Shown here in pieces: positions 9,555 through 18,512 of a stretch of DNA of 64,000 nt (position 1 is its first letter; every line of letters starts with the position of its first letter). A program made the translations under genes and the position numbers. This DNA is from Acinetobacter sp. Ver3 (GTDB taxonomy: Bacteria > Pseudomonadota > Gammaproteobacteria > Pseudomonadales > Moraxellaceae): assembly GCF_000632455.1 (NCBI RefSeq), contig NZ_JFYL01000001.1, positions 97,694 through 161,693 of the forward strand, in the 5' to 3' direction. The notes under the pieces were generated by a model. It saw only the letters and a list, made by a program, of their open reading frames with translations, was not told the origin of the DNA and ran no database searches.

Positions 9555-10427
9555 ATGAATCATCCAGAAAACTTGATAGCAAATGCTCCAAAAGATATTG
9601 AGGTTCAAACCCAAGAGATTCTTAAACAGGTCATTGAAGCATGGCATCTGTTAAAAACCACTCGACCTTTAGTGCATTGTATGACCAATCAGGTTGCTGC
9701 CAACTATGTCGCAAATGTACTGTTAGCTGCTGGTGCTTCACCTGCCATGATTGATAATCCTTTTGAAGCTGAAAGTTTCGTGGGTATTAGTCAAGCTTTA
9801 AGTATCAATTTAGGGACACCTCATACAGAACAAGTTGCCGCAATGAAAATTGCCACAGAAACTGCTCACAAAAAAAATATACCTTGGGTATTAGATCCTG
9901 TTGGCTATAGTGCTGTTTTGCCATGGCGTACTGAAATTACAAATGATCTATTGCGGTTTAAACCTACCATTATCCGAGGTAATGCTTCAGAAATTGGGAG
10001 CTTAGCAGGACAACAAAATCAATCTAAGGGTGTAGACAGTACCCTCGATAGCGCTGCCGTAGTAGAACAGGCAAAAACTTTATTAGATTTCTCTGAATGT
10101 ATCGCAATTTCGGGCGAATCTGATTTTATTCTTTCTAAGTCATATAGATGTATGGTTAAAATTAATGGAGGTTCGTATTTACAGCCAAAAGTTACCGCTA
10201 CAGGATGCGCCTTAGGTGCATTAATTGCAGCTTATGCTGGCGTAACAAACCCAACCATTGCATGTATTGCTGCCCATGTACACTTTGCTATCGCAGGAAA
10301 ACTCGCTTATACGCAGGCTCAAACTGTCGGAAGTTTTAATGTCGCTTTTATCGATGAACTCTATAGCTATTCGGCTGAAAAAATTCAAAACAGTGCAGAT
10401 ATCGAAATACTGACTTTTGCTGCATAA
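9555..10427 (+). CDS. thiM: Hydroxyethylthiazole kinase
   Basis: Phosphorylates 4-methyl-5-(2-hydroxyethyl)thiazole in thiamine salvage. Family signatures are PLVHCMTNQVAANYVANVLL near the N-terminus, GASPAMIDNP, WVLDPVGYSA, RGNASEIGSLAG and the phosphate-binding KVTATGCALGALIAAY. At 290 residues it is slightly longer than the usual 260-270 because of an N-terminal extension. thiE and thiD are not next to it, and the 9-bp gap upstream leaves no room for a TPP riboswitch in front of thiM itself. Confidence 0.93.
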   Translation: MNHPENLIANAPKDIEVQTQEILKQVIEAWHLLKTTRPLVHCMTNQVAANYVANVLLAAGASPAMIDNPFEAESFVGISQALSINLGTPHTEQVAAMKIATETAHKKNIPWVLDPVGYSAVLPWRTEITNDLLRFKPTIIRGNASEIGSLAGQQNQSKGVDSTLDSAAVVEQAKTLLDFSECIAISGESDFILSKSYRCMVKINGGSYLQPKVTATGCALGALIAAYAGVTNPTIACIAAHVHFAIAGKLAYTQAQTVGSFNVAFIDELYSYSAEKIQNSADIEILTFAA

Positions 10428-10428
10428 C

Positions 10429-10458
10429 AAAAGGCTGAAGATCACTTCAGCCTTTTTT
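10429..10458. terminator. Bidirectional terminator after thiM
   Basis: AAGGCTGAAG, a 4-nt loop, then CTTCAGCCTT and a T run. It lies between converging genes. Confidence 0.85.
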
Positions 10459-10461
10459 GTC

Positions 10462-10830
10462 TTACTTCTGAACTCTACCTTTACGATAATGCTCTTTTGG
10501 CATTTCCGCTAACTCAATGATCAATTGAACCGTTAAGCCTTGAGCATGATAACCATTAAAGCTATGAAGATACTCATTTAAGCGATCTGAAATAAGATTC
10601 TTTTGCTCTTCATTACGCCCCGTCATAATCCCTAAACGAACATGAATATAGGCTTGAGGCTCTTCGCCAAAACCAATCAGAAAATCACTATTAGCACGAA
10701 TACGTGATTTGATATCAGAAGGATGCCCCACTAGACCTGTATCAAATAAAGCGTGGTTTAAGCCTAAAAGTAACGCTTGCGCATCTAAATTTTGAATATT
10801 ATCCGAATACTCAACGATCATCTGTGGCAT
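10462..10830 (-). CDS. 5-carboxymethyl-2-hydroxymuconate isomerase family protein
   Basis: A 122-residue tautomerase-superfamily protein. The N-terminus MPQMIVEYSDN has the catalytic Pro directly after the initiator Met and matches the CHMI family (about 115-130 residues), which isomerises 5-carboxymethyl-2-hydroxymuconate in homoprotocatechuate breakdown. No other homoprotocatechuate genes are nearby, so the physiological substrate is open. It follows the helicase gene on the same strand after about 50 bp. Confidence 0.85.
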   Translation of the reverse strand: MPQMIVEYSDNIQNLDAQALLLGLNHALFDTGLVGHPSDIKSRIRANSDFLIGFGEEPQAYIHVRLGIMTGRNEEQKNLISDRLNEYLHSFNGYHAQGLTVQLIIELAEMPKEHYRKGRVQK

Positions 10831-10882
10831 CTTAATTCCCTTTGCTTGTGTGTTAAAAAATCAATTTCAAATGCGTAACTCA

Positions 10883-12598
10883 TTATTCAATGAATAATAA
10901 GGCTAATCTCACTTGGTCATAGCCCATACGCGGATTGGTATTTTCCACGATCGGACGCAACTTGATCGCACCATCTTCACCGAAATGTTCAGGACTCTGT
11001 CTTTTAAGTAATTTTTTATAGATTTTACGTACTTGTTCAACGACTTCATCCCCAGGATGAGCAACCGAGATATCTAACCCCTGCTCACGATGGAGTTTGC
11101 CTAAGTGGTTAATAATGGTTGCTGGCGTTAAACCACGCTCAACCGCAATATCCTGAATTTCATAACCATTTTCAAAGAGTTCGCGAGTTTCATCGAGAGT
11201 CGCGGTGGCATAATTGGCTTTGCCTGCATTTTTGGCAATTTTTTTCTCATTACGACTAATCTCAAGCTCATTGAGTGTGCCACCACAGTGCCGAATAAAT
11301 GCCTTATGTTGCGCTTCTAAATCAGCATCACCAAAATGCGCTTCTGCTTCATCAGAGAGTTCTTGAAATCTTCGGTCGGCTTTAATTGCTAAACTGTCTA
11401 ATTCTAATGCTTGCTCATTGAAGCCGAGCAACCTCAGACCATCAATAGATTTCAAACGAGATAAGGCGACATAGCCCTGACCCTTTTCAAAGGTATTCGC
11501 CAAATTGATTTCCGCCGCCGATAAAGTCATCCCTTGAGACTTATGAATAGTAATCGCCCAAGCTAACCGCAAAGGAACTTGGGAAAAACTCGCGATTGTC
11601 TTTCCTGCATCATTATCAACAGACCAGGTTTCAGGTTCAACCACCAGAACAATGCCGTCTGTTAATTTCACTTTAGGTAATACCCCGTGATCATCTACTT
11701 CTTCAAAGCCAATGACTTCACCAAGGCTGCCATTGATATAACCCACATCAAAATTGTTTTTTACAAACATGACTTTGGCATGTTTCTTTAAGGTCAATTC
11801 TTCTGGTGCACGTACGGAAGATTTTAATGTCTCTATTAATTTTTCATTACCATCCATTTGTGCACAAAATTGATGACCATCCCCATCAATCTCATTTAAA
11901 TGACGGTAATTAATGGCATCAACATCCATATTATGGGTATACAAACGTGTAAATGTTTCACCAATATCTTGCTCACGCGTTTGTTGTAAAGCTTGAATAT
12001 GCTCGGCTTGAATATTTTGTGCACGGATTGCATTCAAAATATCATTCAAGGCTGAGTCATCTTGTCGATGTTGTTCAGTTAAATAACAAACACGAAATTT
12101 CGCTTCTACCCAAGCCTGGGACATAAAACAGAATTTATCTCGATTTTTTTCGTCATTGCGTCCGACTGGTGGTAACTGGAAGAAATCTCCGGCGGCAATC
12201 ACCTGTATGCCACCAAATGCTTCATCAGACTCTTTAAAAAACTTAAGCACTTGATTAACTAAATTAAGCTGCTTCGCATGTAGCATCGAAATCTCATCGA
12301 TGATCAATACCTGCGCATTTTCTAAATGCTCTTTGAGATATTTACGCTCTTTCATGCGCTTTAGATCATCATCTGATAAAAAATCTTTGATCCCGATCCC
12401 CGCCCACGTATGAATGGTCATCCCATTCATGTGTGTGGCTGCAATGCCTGTAGATGCGGTAATGGCGACTGAAACTTTTCGTGCCTTAAGATAATTAATA
12501 TATTGATTAAGCGTATACGTTTTTCCTGCACCCGCAGAACCTGTCAAAAAGACATTTTCTCCTGCTTTCATTAACTTCAGTGCAGTTTCTTGTTTCAT
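10883..12598 (-). CDS. Pif1/RecD-type SF1B DNA helicase with C-terminal HTH
   Basis: A 571-residue helicase. Walker A is FLTGSAGAGKT (Lys26), followed by the Pif1-like TASTGIAATHMNGMTIHTWAG. Walker B is VLIIDEISML, then AAGDFFQLPPV (motif III) and YVALSRLKS near the end of the motor. After about residue 480 a helix-turn-helix segment (GYEIQDIAVERGLTPATIINH) resembles the HTH_40 domain of RecQ-like helicases. It probably unwinds DNA 5' to 3' in repair or replication. The neighbouring 680-aa gene upstream is on the same strand but 113 bp away, so co-transcription is possible. Confidence 0.88.
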   Translation of the reverse strand: MKQETALKLMKAGENVFLTGSAGAGKTYTLNQYINYLKARKVSVAITASTGIAATHMNGMTIHTWAGIGIKDFLSDDDLKRMKERKYLKEHLENAQVLIIDEISMLHAKQLNLVNQVLKFFKESDEAFGGIQVIAAGDFFQLPPVGRNDEKNRDKFCFMSQAWVEAKFRVCYLTEQHRQDDSALNDILNAIRAQNIQAEHIQALQQTREQDIGETFTRLYTHNMDVDAINYRHLNEIDGDGHQFCAQMDGNEKLIETLKSSVRAPEELTLKKHAKVMFVKNNFDVGYINGSLGEVIGFEEVDDHGVLPKVKLTDGIVLVVEPETWSVDNDAGKTIASFSQVPLRLAWAITIHKSQGMTLSAAEINLANTFEKGQGYVALSRLKSIDGLRLLGFNEQALELDSLAIKADRRFQELSDEAEAHFGDADLEAQHKAFIRHCGGTLNELEISRNEKKIAKNAGKANYATATLDETRELFENGYEIQDIAVERGLTPATIINHLGKLHREQGLDISVAHPGDEVVEQVRKIYKKLLKRQSPEHFGEDGAIKLRPIVENTNPRMGYDQVRLALLFIE

Positions 12599-12711
12599 AT
12601 GTGCTTAACCTAATTTGAACGCTCATAGCCTAACGACATTTCATCAAAAAGTTAAGCCAAAAATCAGCCTTGTGATCATGTTAACGCTTGAATACGTCAA
12701 TTTAAGGCGCA

Positions 12712-14754
12712 TCAGCTGTTGATTTGTTCAGGATCTCCAAAATTCCAAATCAACATTTCATTGACTTGATGTACAAACTCTTTAGCTTCCCTCACAACCT
12801 TAGGATCAGCAACTTCGTTATTGGGCAAACGCAGTTGGTCAAAATGCAACTGATCGAATTTAAAAAAACACCCGAGTGTCAAATGCTGTGAGGGATCATG
12901 TAAATTTGACATATGGAACGCCACATATTCACCATCAATAATTCTTTGGGTATAAGATAAAGCTAGACAATGTTTATAATTTACAGACTCTTGAATAATT
13001 TGCTCTAATTCATTCAACTCCTCAAATTTCCAATTCTCTGTATACATAACTGCTTGCGGTGATACTCGTTTCCAATGACTCTCAGCATGTCGCAATTTCA
13101 AAGTCGTCAATGTATCAACATAATGTAAATGTTGATGCCAACGTATTGCTTGCTGATACCATGCAGACCAAGTCATGTTTTTCGCAATGGTTCGATCTTG
13201 TTGAAAAAAATCAATGAGATAATCTGCGATATAAGAGTCAAAAATACTATTGCTGCGGTTATATTGAGAATTTGGATGCTTAAAGCGCTGCCTAAACTCA
13301 TCTAGATTGATATGATACTGCTGCATTAAGAAATGAAAATGCGTTTGATGTTGTGTTGAGGGCTCAATAAATTTGATGATTTCATCAGGCAGATCTTTAA
13401 CTAAGTCATTTAAAAACAACATATAAGACTGCATCACTTGAGAAATACGTTTAAAGACATATTTCACTGAACTCAATCCTTGCTGATCCAATGACCATAA
13501 CAAGTCCAACCATTCCTTGAGATATAAAATAGAAGCCGTGAGTGGCTGTGATTTTTTAAAATCTTGAGCATTTTGTGCCTCATTCAATGCATATGAATGA
13601 TGCTCAGCAGATAGTTCAAACCATGCTTGTTGCTGTGAAATACGTAAACACTCAGAAATAAATAAACGACCGATAACCTGTTCAAAATATTGAATCGAGA
13701 GTTGTATGACATGCGGATGTACTTTAGAGCAATCCACAAAACTTAAAGCGGTGACGGCCAATCGAATATTCGGATCTTTTAAATTTTCACTTACCCAGTC
13801 GATGACAAGATAATCTTGTTTAAATAACCAATTCACTGCTCTTTTGTGTATAAACAGTGGCGACTGTTGCGCTATATCTTCTACCCAATACTGCACATCT
13901 TTATTTAAAAAATTTTGTTTATTGAAAATATCTTGATACTGCCAATACCCTCGTTTGATCCAACGTGTAAAACCTAATAAATGCGGTGTTTGCTCGTTAT
14001 GCTGTTTGAGTAAATTGAAATCAGGCTCTAAGTCTACCAATTGAGATAAGCTAAATTGTTCTTCGAAAGAAATTTGTGCCATACGATATAACCGTTTTGG
14101 CAACATTAATTCTGCTGAAGTGCTTAACCGATCGTATACTGGGATCAATTTTTGCACTGCAAGAAAATTATCTCCCATGACTGAATTGACCAAGCACAGA
14201 TGTTTAAAATTCAGTTCAACTTCCAAAGGTATTTCAGCACCAAATCGACTGAAATTCAGCAAATGAGGTTCATCATAATACTCACTTTGCATCATGATTC
14301 GATCTAACTGCATCGCTTGCTGATCGGTCAAATTATAAAGGCATTGTTCAACACGATTTTCTCCATCGACCCATTTAAAGACTTCTTCTACCAACATTTG
14401 ACGAAATAACTGCACTTTCGTTTTTAAATATAGAGAATGATGTGAGGCCTTATGATTAAAGATAAAACAAAAATCATTGAACATAAAATCCGCAATTTTT
14501 TGAATCTCGACATTTGCGTGGGATGTATAAAATTGAATTTTATAATCATAGATACACTCAACTGTGAGCAGTCCATCTGCGATAACTAAGCTATTATTTT
14601 CCTGATCAATTACGAATAAATTTTCAGGCGTAATCGTCCATAGATATAACCACTGATCCTGAAATACGGCTTTGAGTGTATCGCAATGATCAATTAATGC
14701 CTGTGCAGTATATTGATGACGTTGCTTTGGATTTTGCGGAGGACACGCCAGCAT
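12712..14754 (-). CDS. Large PcfJ-like protein of unknown function
   Basis: A 680-residue protein without signal peptide or membrane segments, rich in aromatic and polar residues. Most of it is not recognisable. The last 130 residues (from about CLALSYTQRIIDGEYVAFHM through LTLGCFFKFDQLHFDQLRLP to the final helix) resemble the end of PcfJ-domain proteins, which are coded by conjugative plasmids and by some chromosomes. PcfJ function is poorly known. The match is from memory and tentative. No conjugation gene is nearby. Confidence 0.7.
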   Translation of the reverse strand: MLACPPQNPKQRHQYTAQALIDHCDTLKAVFQDQWLYLWTITPENLFVIDQENNSLVIADGLLTVECIYDYKIQFYTSHANVEIQKIADFMFNDFCFIFNHKASHHSLYLKTKVQLFRQMLVEEVFKWVDGENRVEQCLYNLTDQQAMQLDRIMMQSEYYDEPHLLNFSRFGAEIPLEVELNFKHLCLVNSVMGDNFLAVQKLIPVYDRLSTSAELMLPKRLYRMAQISFEEQFSLSQLVDLEPDFNLLKQHNEQTPHLLGFTRWIKRGYWQYQDIFNKQNFLNKDVQYWVEDIAQQSPLFIHKRAVNWLFKQDYLVIDWVSENLKDPNIRLAVTALSFVDCSKVHPHVIQLSIQYFEQVIGRLFISECLRISQQQAWFELSAEHHSYALNEAQNAQDFKKSQPLTASILYLKEWLDLLWSLDQQGLSSVKYVFKRISQVMQSYMLFLNDLVKDLPDEIIKFIEPSTQHQTHFHFLMQQYHINLDEFRQRFKHPNSQYNRSNSIFDSYIADYLIDFFQQDRTIAKNMTWSAWYQQAIRWHQHLHYVDTLTTLKLRHAESHWKRVSPQAVMYTENWKFEELNELEQIIQESVNYKHCLALSYTQRIIDGEYVAFHMSNLHDPSQHLTLGCFFKFDQLHFDQLRLPNNEVADPKVVREAKEFVHQVNEMLIWNFGDPEQINS

Positions 14755-14983
14755 ACAGTTTGCCTAAATATGAAAGACTGGAAGATTTTTAAAAATAACA
14801 ACGATATAACCACATTATTCTATCTTAAAATGAGTTGTGCTATTCAGATTCTGTAACTTTTGTATGAGTCACATTAGCAGTTCGTATCATGCAGCAATTA
14901 TATGAAAATTTCTTGAAAGTAGGTTTGACTCACTGCTCTGACTGTATTAAAACAATCTCATACTAAGAACTTTAGAGACAATA

Positions 14984-15814
14984 ATGAAAACAGTGGTGAT
15001 TACAGGTGCAAATACAGGAATTGGATTAGCGACAGCAAAAAAATTTGTTGAAGATGGTCATCACGTCGTGCTTGCTTGTCGTAATTTGGATAAAGCTCAG
15101 AAAGCTAAAGCAGAAATCAGCACCAAAGGTCATGGTCAAATTGATATTGTAGAATTAGATTTAAATGATTTAAATCAAGTCAAATCTGCAGCACAAACTT
15201 TAAAAGAAAAATATTCACAGATTGATATTTTGGTCAACAATGCAGGTCTGATGACGCCTAAACTAGAAGAAACGGCTAATGGTTTTGAAAAACAAATAGG
15301 TGTCAATTATCTAGGACATTTTGTGTGGACAATACAATTGTTACCTTTACTTCAAAACGCGCCTTCAGGCCGTATCATTCATCTTGCATCCATGATGCAT
15401 GTTCTGGGTAAAATTAACACACATCAATTTAAATTTCATTCTGTTAAAAAGTATAACGGTGTACTCAGCTATGGAAATAGTAAATTAGCAAATTTACTAT
15501 TTAGTCATGCCTTAGCTGAAAAGCTCAGAGGCACATCTATCACCAGTAATGCAATTCATCCAGGTGGTGTGGATTCCGAAATTTATCGCGAGCTTCCTAA
15601 CTATCAATATCGCGCTTTAAAATTGTTCTTAATCTCAACCAACAAACCAGCAAATCTTATTCATCAAATTGCGTTATCACCTGAATGGTCTAAGAAAACA
15701 GGTCAATACAAAAGTTTGCAAACACCAGCTTTTCAATCTGCACATGCGAAAAATCGTAGTTTAGCTCAGCGATTGTTTGACGAGACAGAACAACTTTTAA
15801 AAGAATATTTATAA
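14984..15814 (+). CDS. Short-chain dehydrogenase/reductase (retinol-dehydrogenase-like)
   Basis: A 276-residue SDR. The cofactor motif is TGANTGIG (residues 7-14) followed by ACRNLDKA, whose Arg suggests NADP(H). LVNNAGLM stabilises the fold. The catalytic Ser is in HLASMMH and the Tyr-Lys pair in YGNSKLAN. The sequence type is that of the WWOX/retinol dehydrogenase-like group, which acts on lipid or retinoid alcohols and aldehydes. The lysophospholipase-like gene follows after 39 bp on the same strand, suggesting a shared lipid-related role. Confidence 0.88.
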   Translation: MKTVVITGANTGIGLATAKKFVEDGHHVVLACRNLDKAQKAKAEISTKGHGQIDIVELDLNDLNQVKSAAQTLKEKYSQIDILVNNAGLMTPKLEETANGFEKQIGVNYLGHFVWTIQLLPLLQNAPSGRIIHLASMMHVLGKINTHQFKFHSVKKYNGVLSYGNSKLANLLFSHALAEKLRGTSITSNAIHPGGVDSEIYRELPNYQYRALKLFLISTNKPANLIHQIALSPEWSKKTGQYKSLQTPAFQSAHAKNRSLAQRLFDETEQLLKEYL

Positions 15815-15853
15815 TCAACCTAAACAGTTTTGAATCAGGGAATGAATCAATAG

Positions 15854-16831
15854 ATGATCGAAAAAAAGAGTGCTGAGACCACGCTACACTACCAACCCGA
15901 CATTTTAGGTGAAAAATTTGAGCAACATATTTTCAAATTTTCGCCTGATTATGATGGTGAGGTTATTGCAACATTAGTACGTCGTCCATCAGATATTCCA
16001 TCAACTAAAGCTGTGCTGTATATCCATGGCTTTATTGATTATTTCTTCCAACAAGAAATGGCGAAAAAATTTAATGCCCAAGGTTTTCATTTTTACGCCA
16101 TTGACCTTAGAAAATACGGTAGATCACTACTTCCGCATCAAAAACCTTATTTTGTGAAAGACCTAACCGAATATGATGAAGATATTCATGCCGCATTGAA
16201 TGCAATTCAAAGTGAGGGGAATGAATCGGTATTATTATGCGGTCATTCTACAGGCGGTTTAACTGCCACTTATTTTTCAATTCGACACCCTGATCATCCG
16301 TTGATTAAAGCAATCTGGGCCAACAGTCCATTTTATGATTTCAATATGAATGTCTTGAAAAAGAAATATGCGCTTCCAATGATTGCAAAATTAGCTCAGC
16401 AATTTCCGTTGATGCAATTACCAAGTGAATTAAATAAATTTTACGTGAAGAGTTTGCACGAAAATTTAAATGGCGAATGGAGTTTTGATCTCAAGCTTAA
16501 ACCTAAAACCTACACCAAAGTGTATTTGAGTTTTATCGGTGCTGTTGTGAAAGCACAACAGAAAATCCAATCTGGTCCTAAAATTTCAGTTCCGCTTCTT
16601 GTTATGCACTCAAGTCGCACGACCAATCCCAAGAAATATAACATTGATGCTCAGACCTCTGATGTGATTTTAGATGTAAAAACGATCGAAAAATATGCAA
16701 AAGCATTTCAAGGTGATGTCACTGTAATGACAATTAAAGATGGTCTGCATGATTTGGTTCTTTCAAAAAAACTGGTTCGTCAGCAAGTATATGACCAACT
16801 CTTCGCTTGGCTTGCTTCAAAAAATCTCTAA
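15854..16831 (+). CDS. Alpha/beta hydrolase, lysophospholipase-like
   Basis: A 325-residue serine hydrolase of the Hydrolase_4/monoglyceride lipase type. It shows the oxyanion segment LYIHGFIDYFFQ, the nucleophile elbow LLCGHSTGGL, and a late GLHDLVLS that supplies the catalytic His. There is no signal peptide, so it is probably cytoplasmic. The likely substrate is a fatty-acyl ester, but this cannot be read from the sequence. Downstream of the SDR, probably in the same transcript. Confidence 0.87.
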   Translation: MIEKKSAETTLHYQPDILGEKFEQHIFKFSPDYDGEVIATLVRRPSDIPSTKAVLYIHGFIDYFFQQEMAKKFNAQGFHFYAIDLRKYGRSLLPHQKPYFVKDLTEYDEDIHAALNAIQSEGNESVLLCGHSTGGLTATYFSIRHPDHPLIKAIWANSPFYDFNMNVLKKKYALPMIAKLAQQFPLMQLPSELNKFYVKSLHENLNGEWSFDLKLKPKTYTKVYLSFIGAVVKAQQKIQSGPKISVPLLVMHSSRTTNPKKYNIDAQTSDVILDVKTIEKYAKAFQGDVTVMTIKDGLHDLVLSKKLVRQQVYDQLFAWLASKNL

Positions 16832-17137
16832 ATTCTGTTCATCTAAGACCTCATTTTACTGGTCTTGATTGTTAATGTGTATTGATCAAGTTGAATGGAC
16901 TTTCTCTTGGTCATACAATATTTCTATTCTTCGACCTTCCCATCTCTTCACAGACCTTTGCGACCAATCTCCTTTTCACCCATTTGAAATATTATTTCTT
17001 GCTTTCTGTTTCTTGTTTTGAGCCATGGAGAAATTGGGTTGGTATTTGGTAGGTACACATCTTCTCAAGCGTGTCCAATACTGCAAACACGGTAAATATC
17101 GCCGAACACAACAATAAATGGTAAAAGGAATCTCACC
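16832..17137. other. Intergenic region with a weak hairpin
   Basis: A 306-bp gap. AAGACC (16845-16850) pairs with GGTCTT (16861-16866), followed by a poor T run, and may be a weak terminator for the hydrolase. The rest must hold the promoter of the alcohol dehydrogenase gene; no sigma-54 element is visible. Confidence 0.4.
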
Positions 17138-18310
17138 ATGGCTTTTAAAAATATTGCAGACCAAACAAACGGGTTTTATATCCCTTGTGTTTCACTTTTC
17201 GGACCAGGTAGTGCTAAAGAAGTTGGAAGCAAAGCTCAAAATTTGGGCGCTAAAAAAGCACTGATTGTGACTGATGCAGGTTTATACAAATTTGGTGTCG
17301 CAGATATCATCGCTGGCTATTTAAAAGAAGCGCAAGTGGAGAGCTACATATTTGCAGGTGCTGAGCCTAATCCGACTGATATTAATGTTCACGATGGTGT
17401 GGAAGCCTACAATAATAATGCTTGTGATTTTATTATTTCTTTAGGTGGTGGCTCTTCACATGATTGTGCTAAAGGTATTGGTTTAGTGACTGCAGGTGGT
17501 GGGCACATTCGCGACTATGAAGGAATCGATAAAAGTACCGTTCCGATGACACCTCTTATTGCAATCAACACAACTGCAGGAACTGCTTCGGAAATGACGC
17601 GTTTCTGTATTATTACCAATACAGAAACTCATGTAAAAATGGCAATCGTCGATTGGCGTTGCACTCCACTCATTGCCATAGATGATCCTAAACTGATGAT
17701 CGCAAAACCTGCAGCATTGACAGCTGCAACAGGTATGGATGCGCTTACTCATGCAGTCGAAGCCTATGTTTCAACAGCAGCAAATCCAATTACAGATGCC
17801 TGTGCTGAAAAAGCCATCAGCATGATCAGTCAATGGCTGAGTCCTGCAGTTGCTAATGGTGAGAATATTGAAGCACGTGATGCAATGAGTTATGCACAAT
17901 ATTTGGCAGGCATGGCATTTAATAACGCCTCATTAGGTTATGTACATGCCATGGCTCACCAATTAGGCGGTTTTTATAATCTTCCACATGGTGTATGTAA
18001 CGCGATTTTACTCCCTCATGTCTGTGAGTTCAACTTAATTGCCTGCCCTGATCGTTATGCCAAAATAGCTGAATTAATGGGTGTAAATATTGAAGGATTA
18101 ACCATTAATGAAGCTGCATATGCAGCAATTGATGCGATCAAAATCCTCTCTCAGTCCATTGGCATTCCAACAGGATTAAAAGAGCTTTCGGTTAAGGAGG
18201 AAGATTTAGAAGTGATGGCTCAAAATGCACAAAAAGATGCCTGCATGCTCACTAACCCACGTAAAGCAGATCTCCAACAAGTTATCAATATTTTTAAAGC
18301 TGCAATGTAA
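17138..18310 (+). CDS. Iron-containing alcohol dehydrogenase
   Basis: A 390-residue group III alcohol dehydrogenase that oxidises short-chain alcohols such as ethanol with NAD. It shows the NAD-binding LGGGSSHDCAKG, NTTAGTASEMTRF, and the metal ligands in MDALTHAVEAY, YVHAMAHQLGG and NLPHGVCNA. A Shine-Dalgarno AAAGGAA precedes ATG 17138. Downstream are a GAF-type regulator on the other strand and an acetaldehyde-type dehydrogenase, so a pathway from ethanol to acetate is a reasonable inference. Confidence 0.93.
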   Translation: MAFKNIADQTNGFYIPCVSLFGPGSAKEVGSKAQNLGAKKALIVTDAGLYKFGVADIIAGYLKEAQVESYIFAGAEPNPTDINVHDGVEAYNNNACDFIISLGGGSSHDCAKGIGLVTAGGGHIRDYEGIDKSTVPMTPLIAINTTAGTASEMTRFCIITNTETHVKMAIVDWRCTPLIAIDDPKLMIAKPAALTAATGMDALTHAVEAYVSTAANPITDACAEKAISMISQWLSPAVANGENIEARDAMSYAQYLAGMAFNNASLGYVHAMAHQLGGFYNLPHGVCNAILLPHVCEFNLIACPDRYAKIAELMGVNIEGLTINEAAYAAIDAIKILSQSIGIPTGLKELSVKEEDLEVMAQNAQKDACMLTNPRKADLQQVINIFKAAM

Positions 18311-18332
18311 ACTTTTGATTTGCTAGATCTAA

Positions 18333-18368
18333 AAGAGAATCTGGATATACTTCAGATTCTCTTTTTTA
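18333..18368 (+). terminator. Terminator after the iron alcohol dehydrogenase
   Basis: AAGAGAATCTG, a 9-nt loop, then CAGATTCTCTT and a run of T. Confidence 0.85.
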
Positions 18369-18512
18369 TTCTTTGATTCTCAATCGAATTCAATACTGCA
18401 TTACATCAGGAATGGCGGCGTTAAATTTTTGTAGGTATAAATAAATGAGGATAAAATACGTTAACAATACGAAGAATATGCTTTAGGCCGTTGTGTTTTA
18501 CTTTAATTCGGC

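Noticed and set aside
16845..16866. Hairpin after the alpha/beta hydrolase as a firm terminator
   Set aside because: Stem of six pairs with a poor T run; kept only as a weak possibility within the intergenic note.
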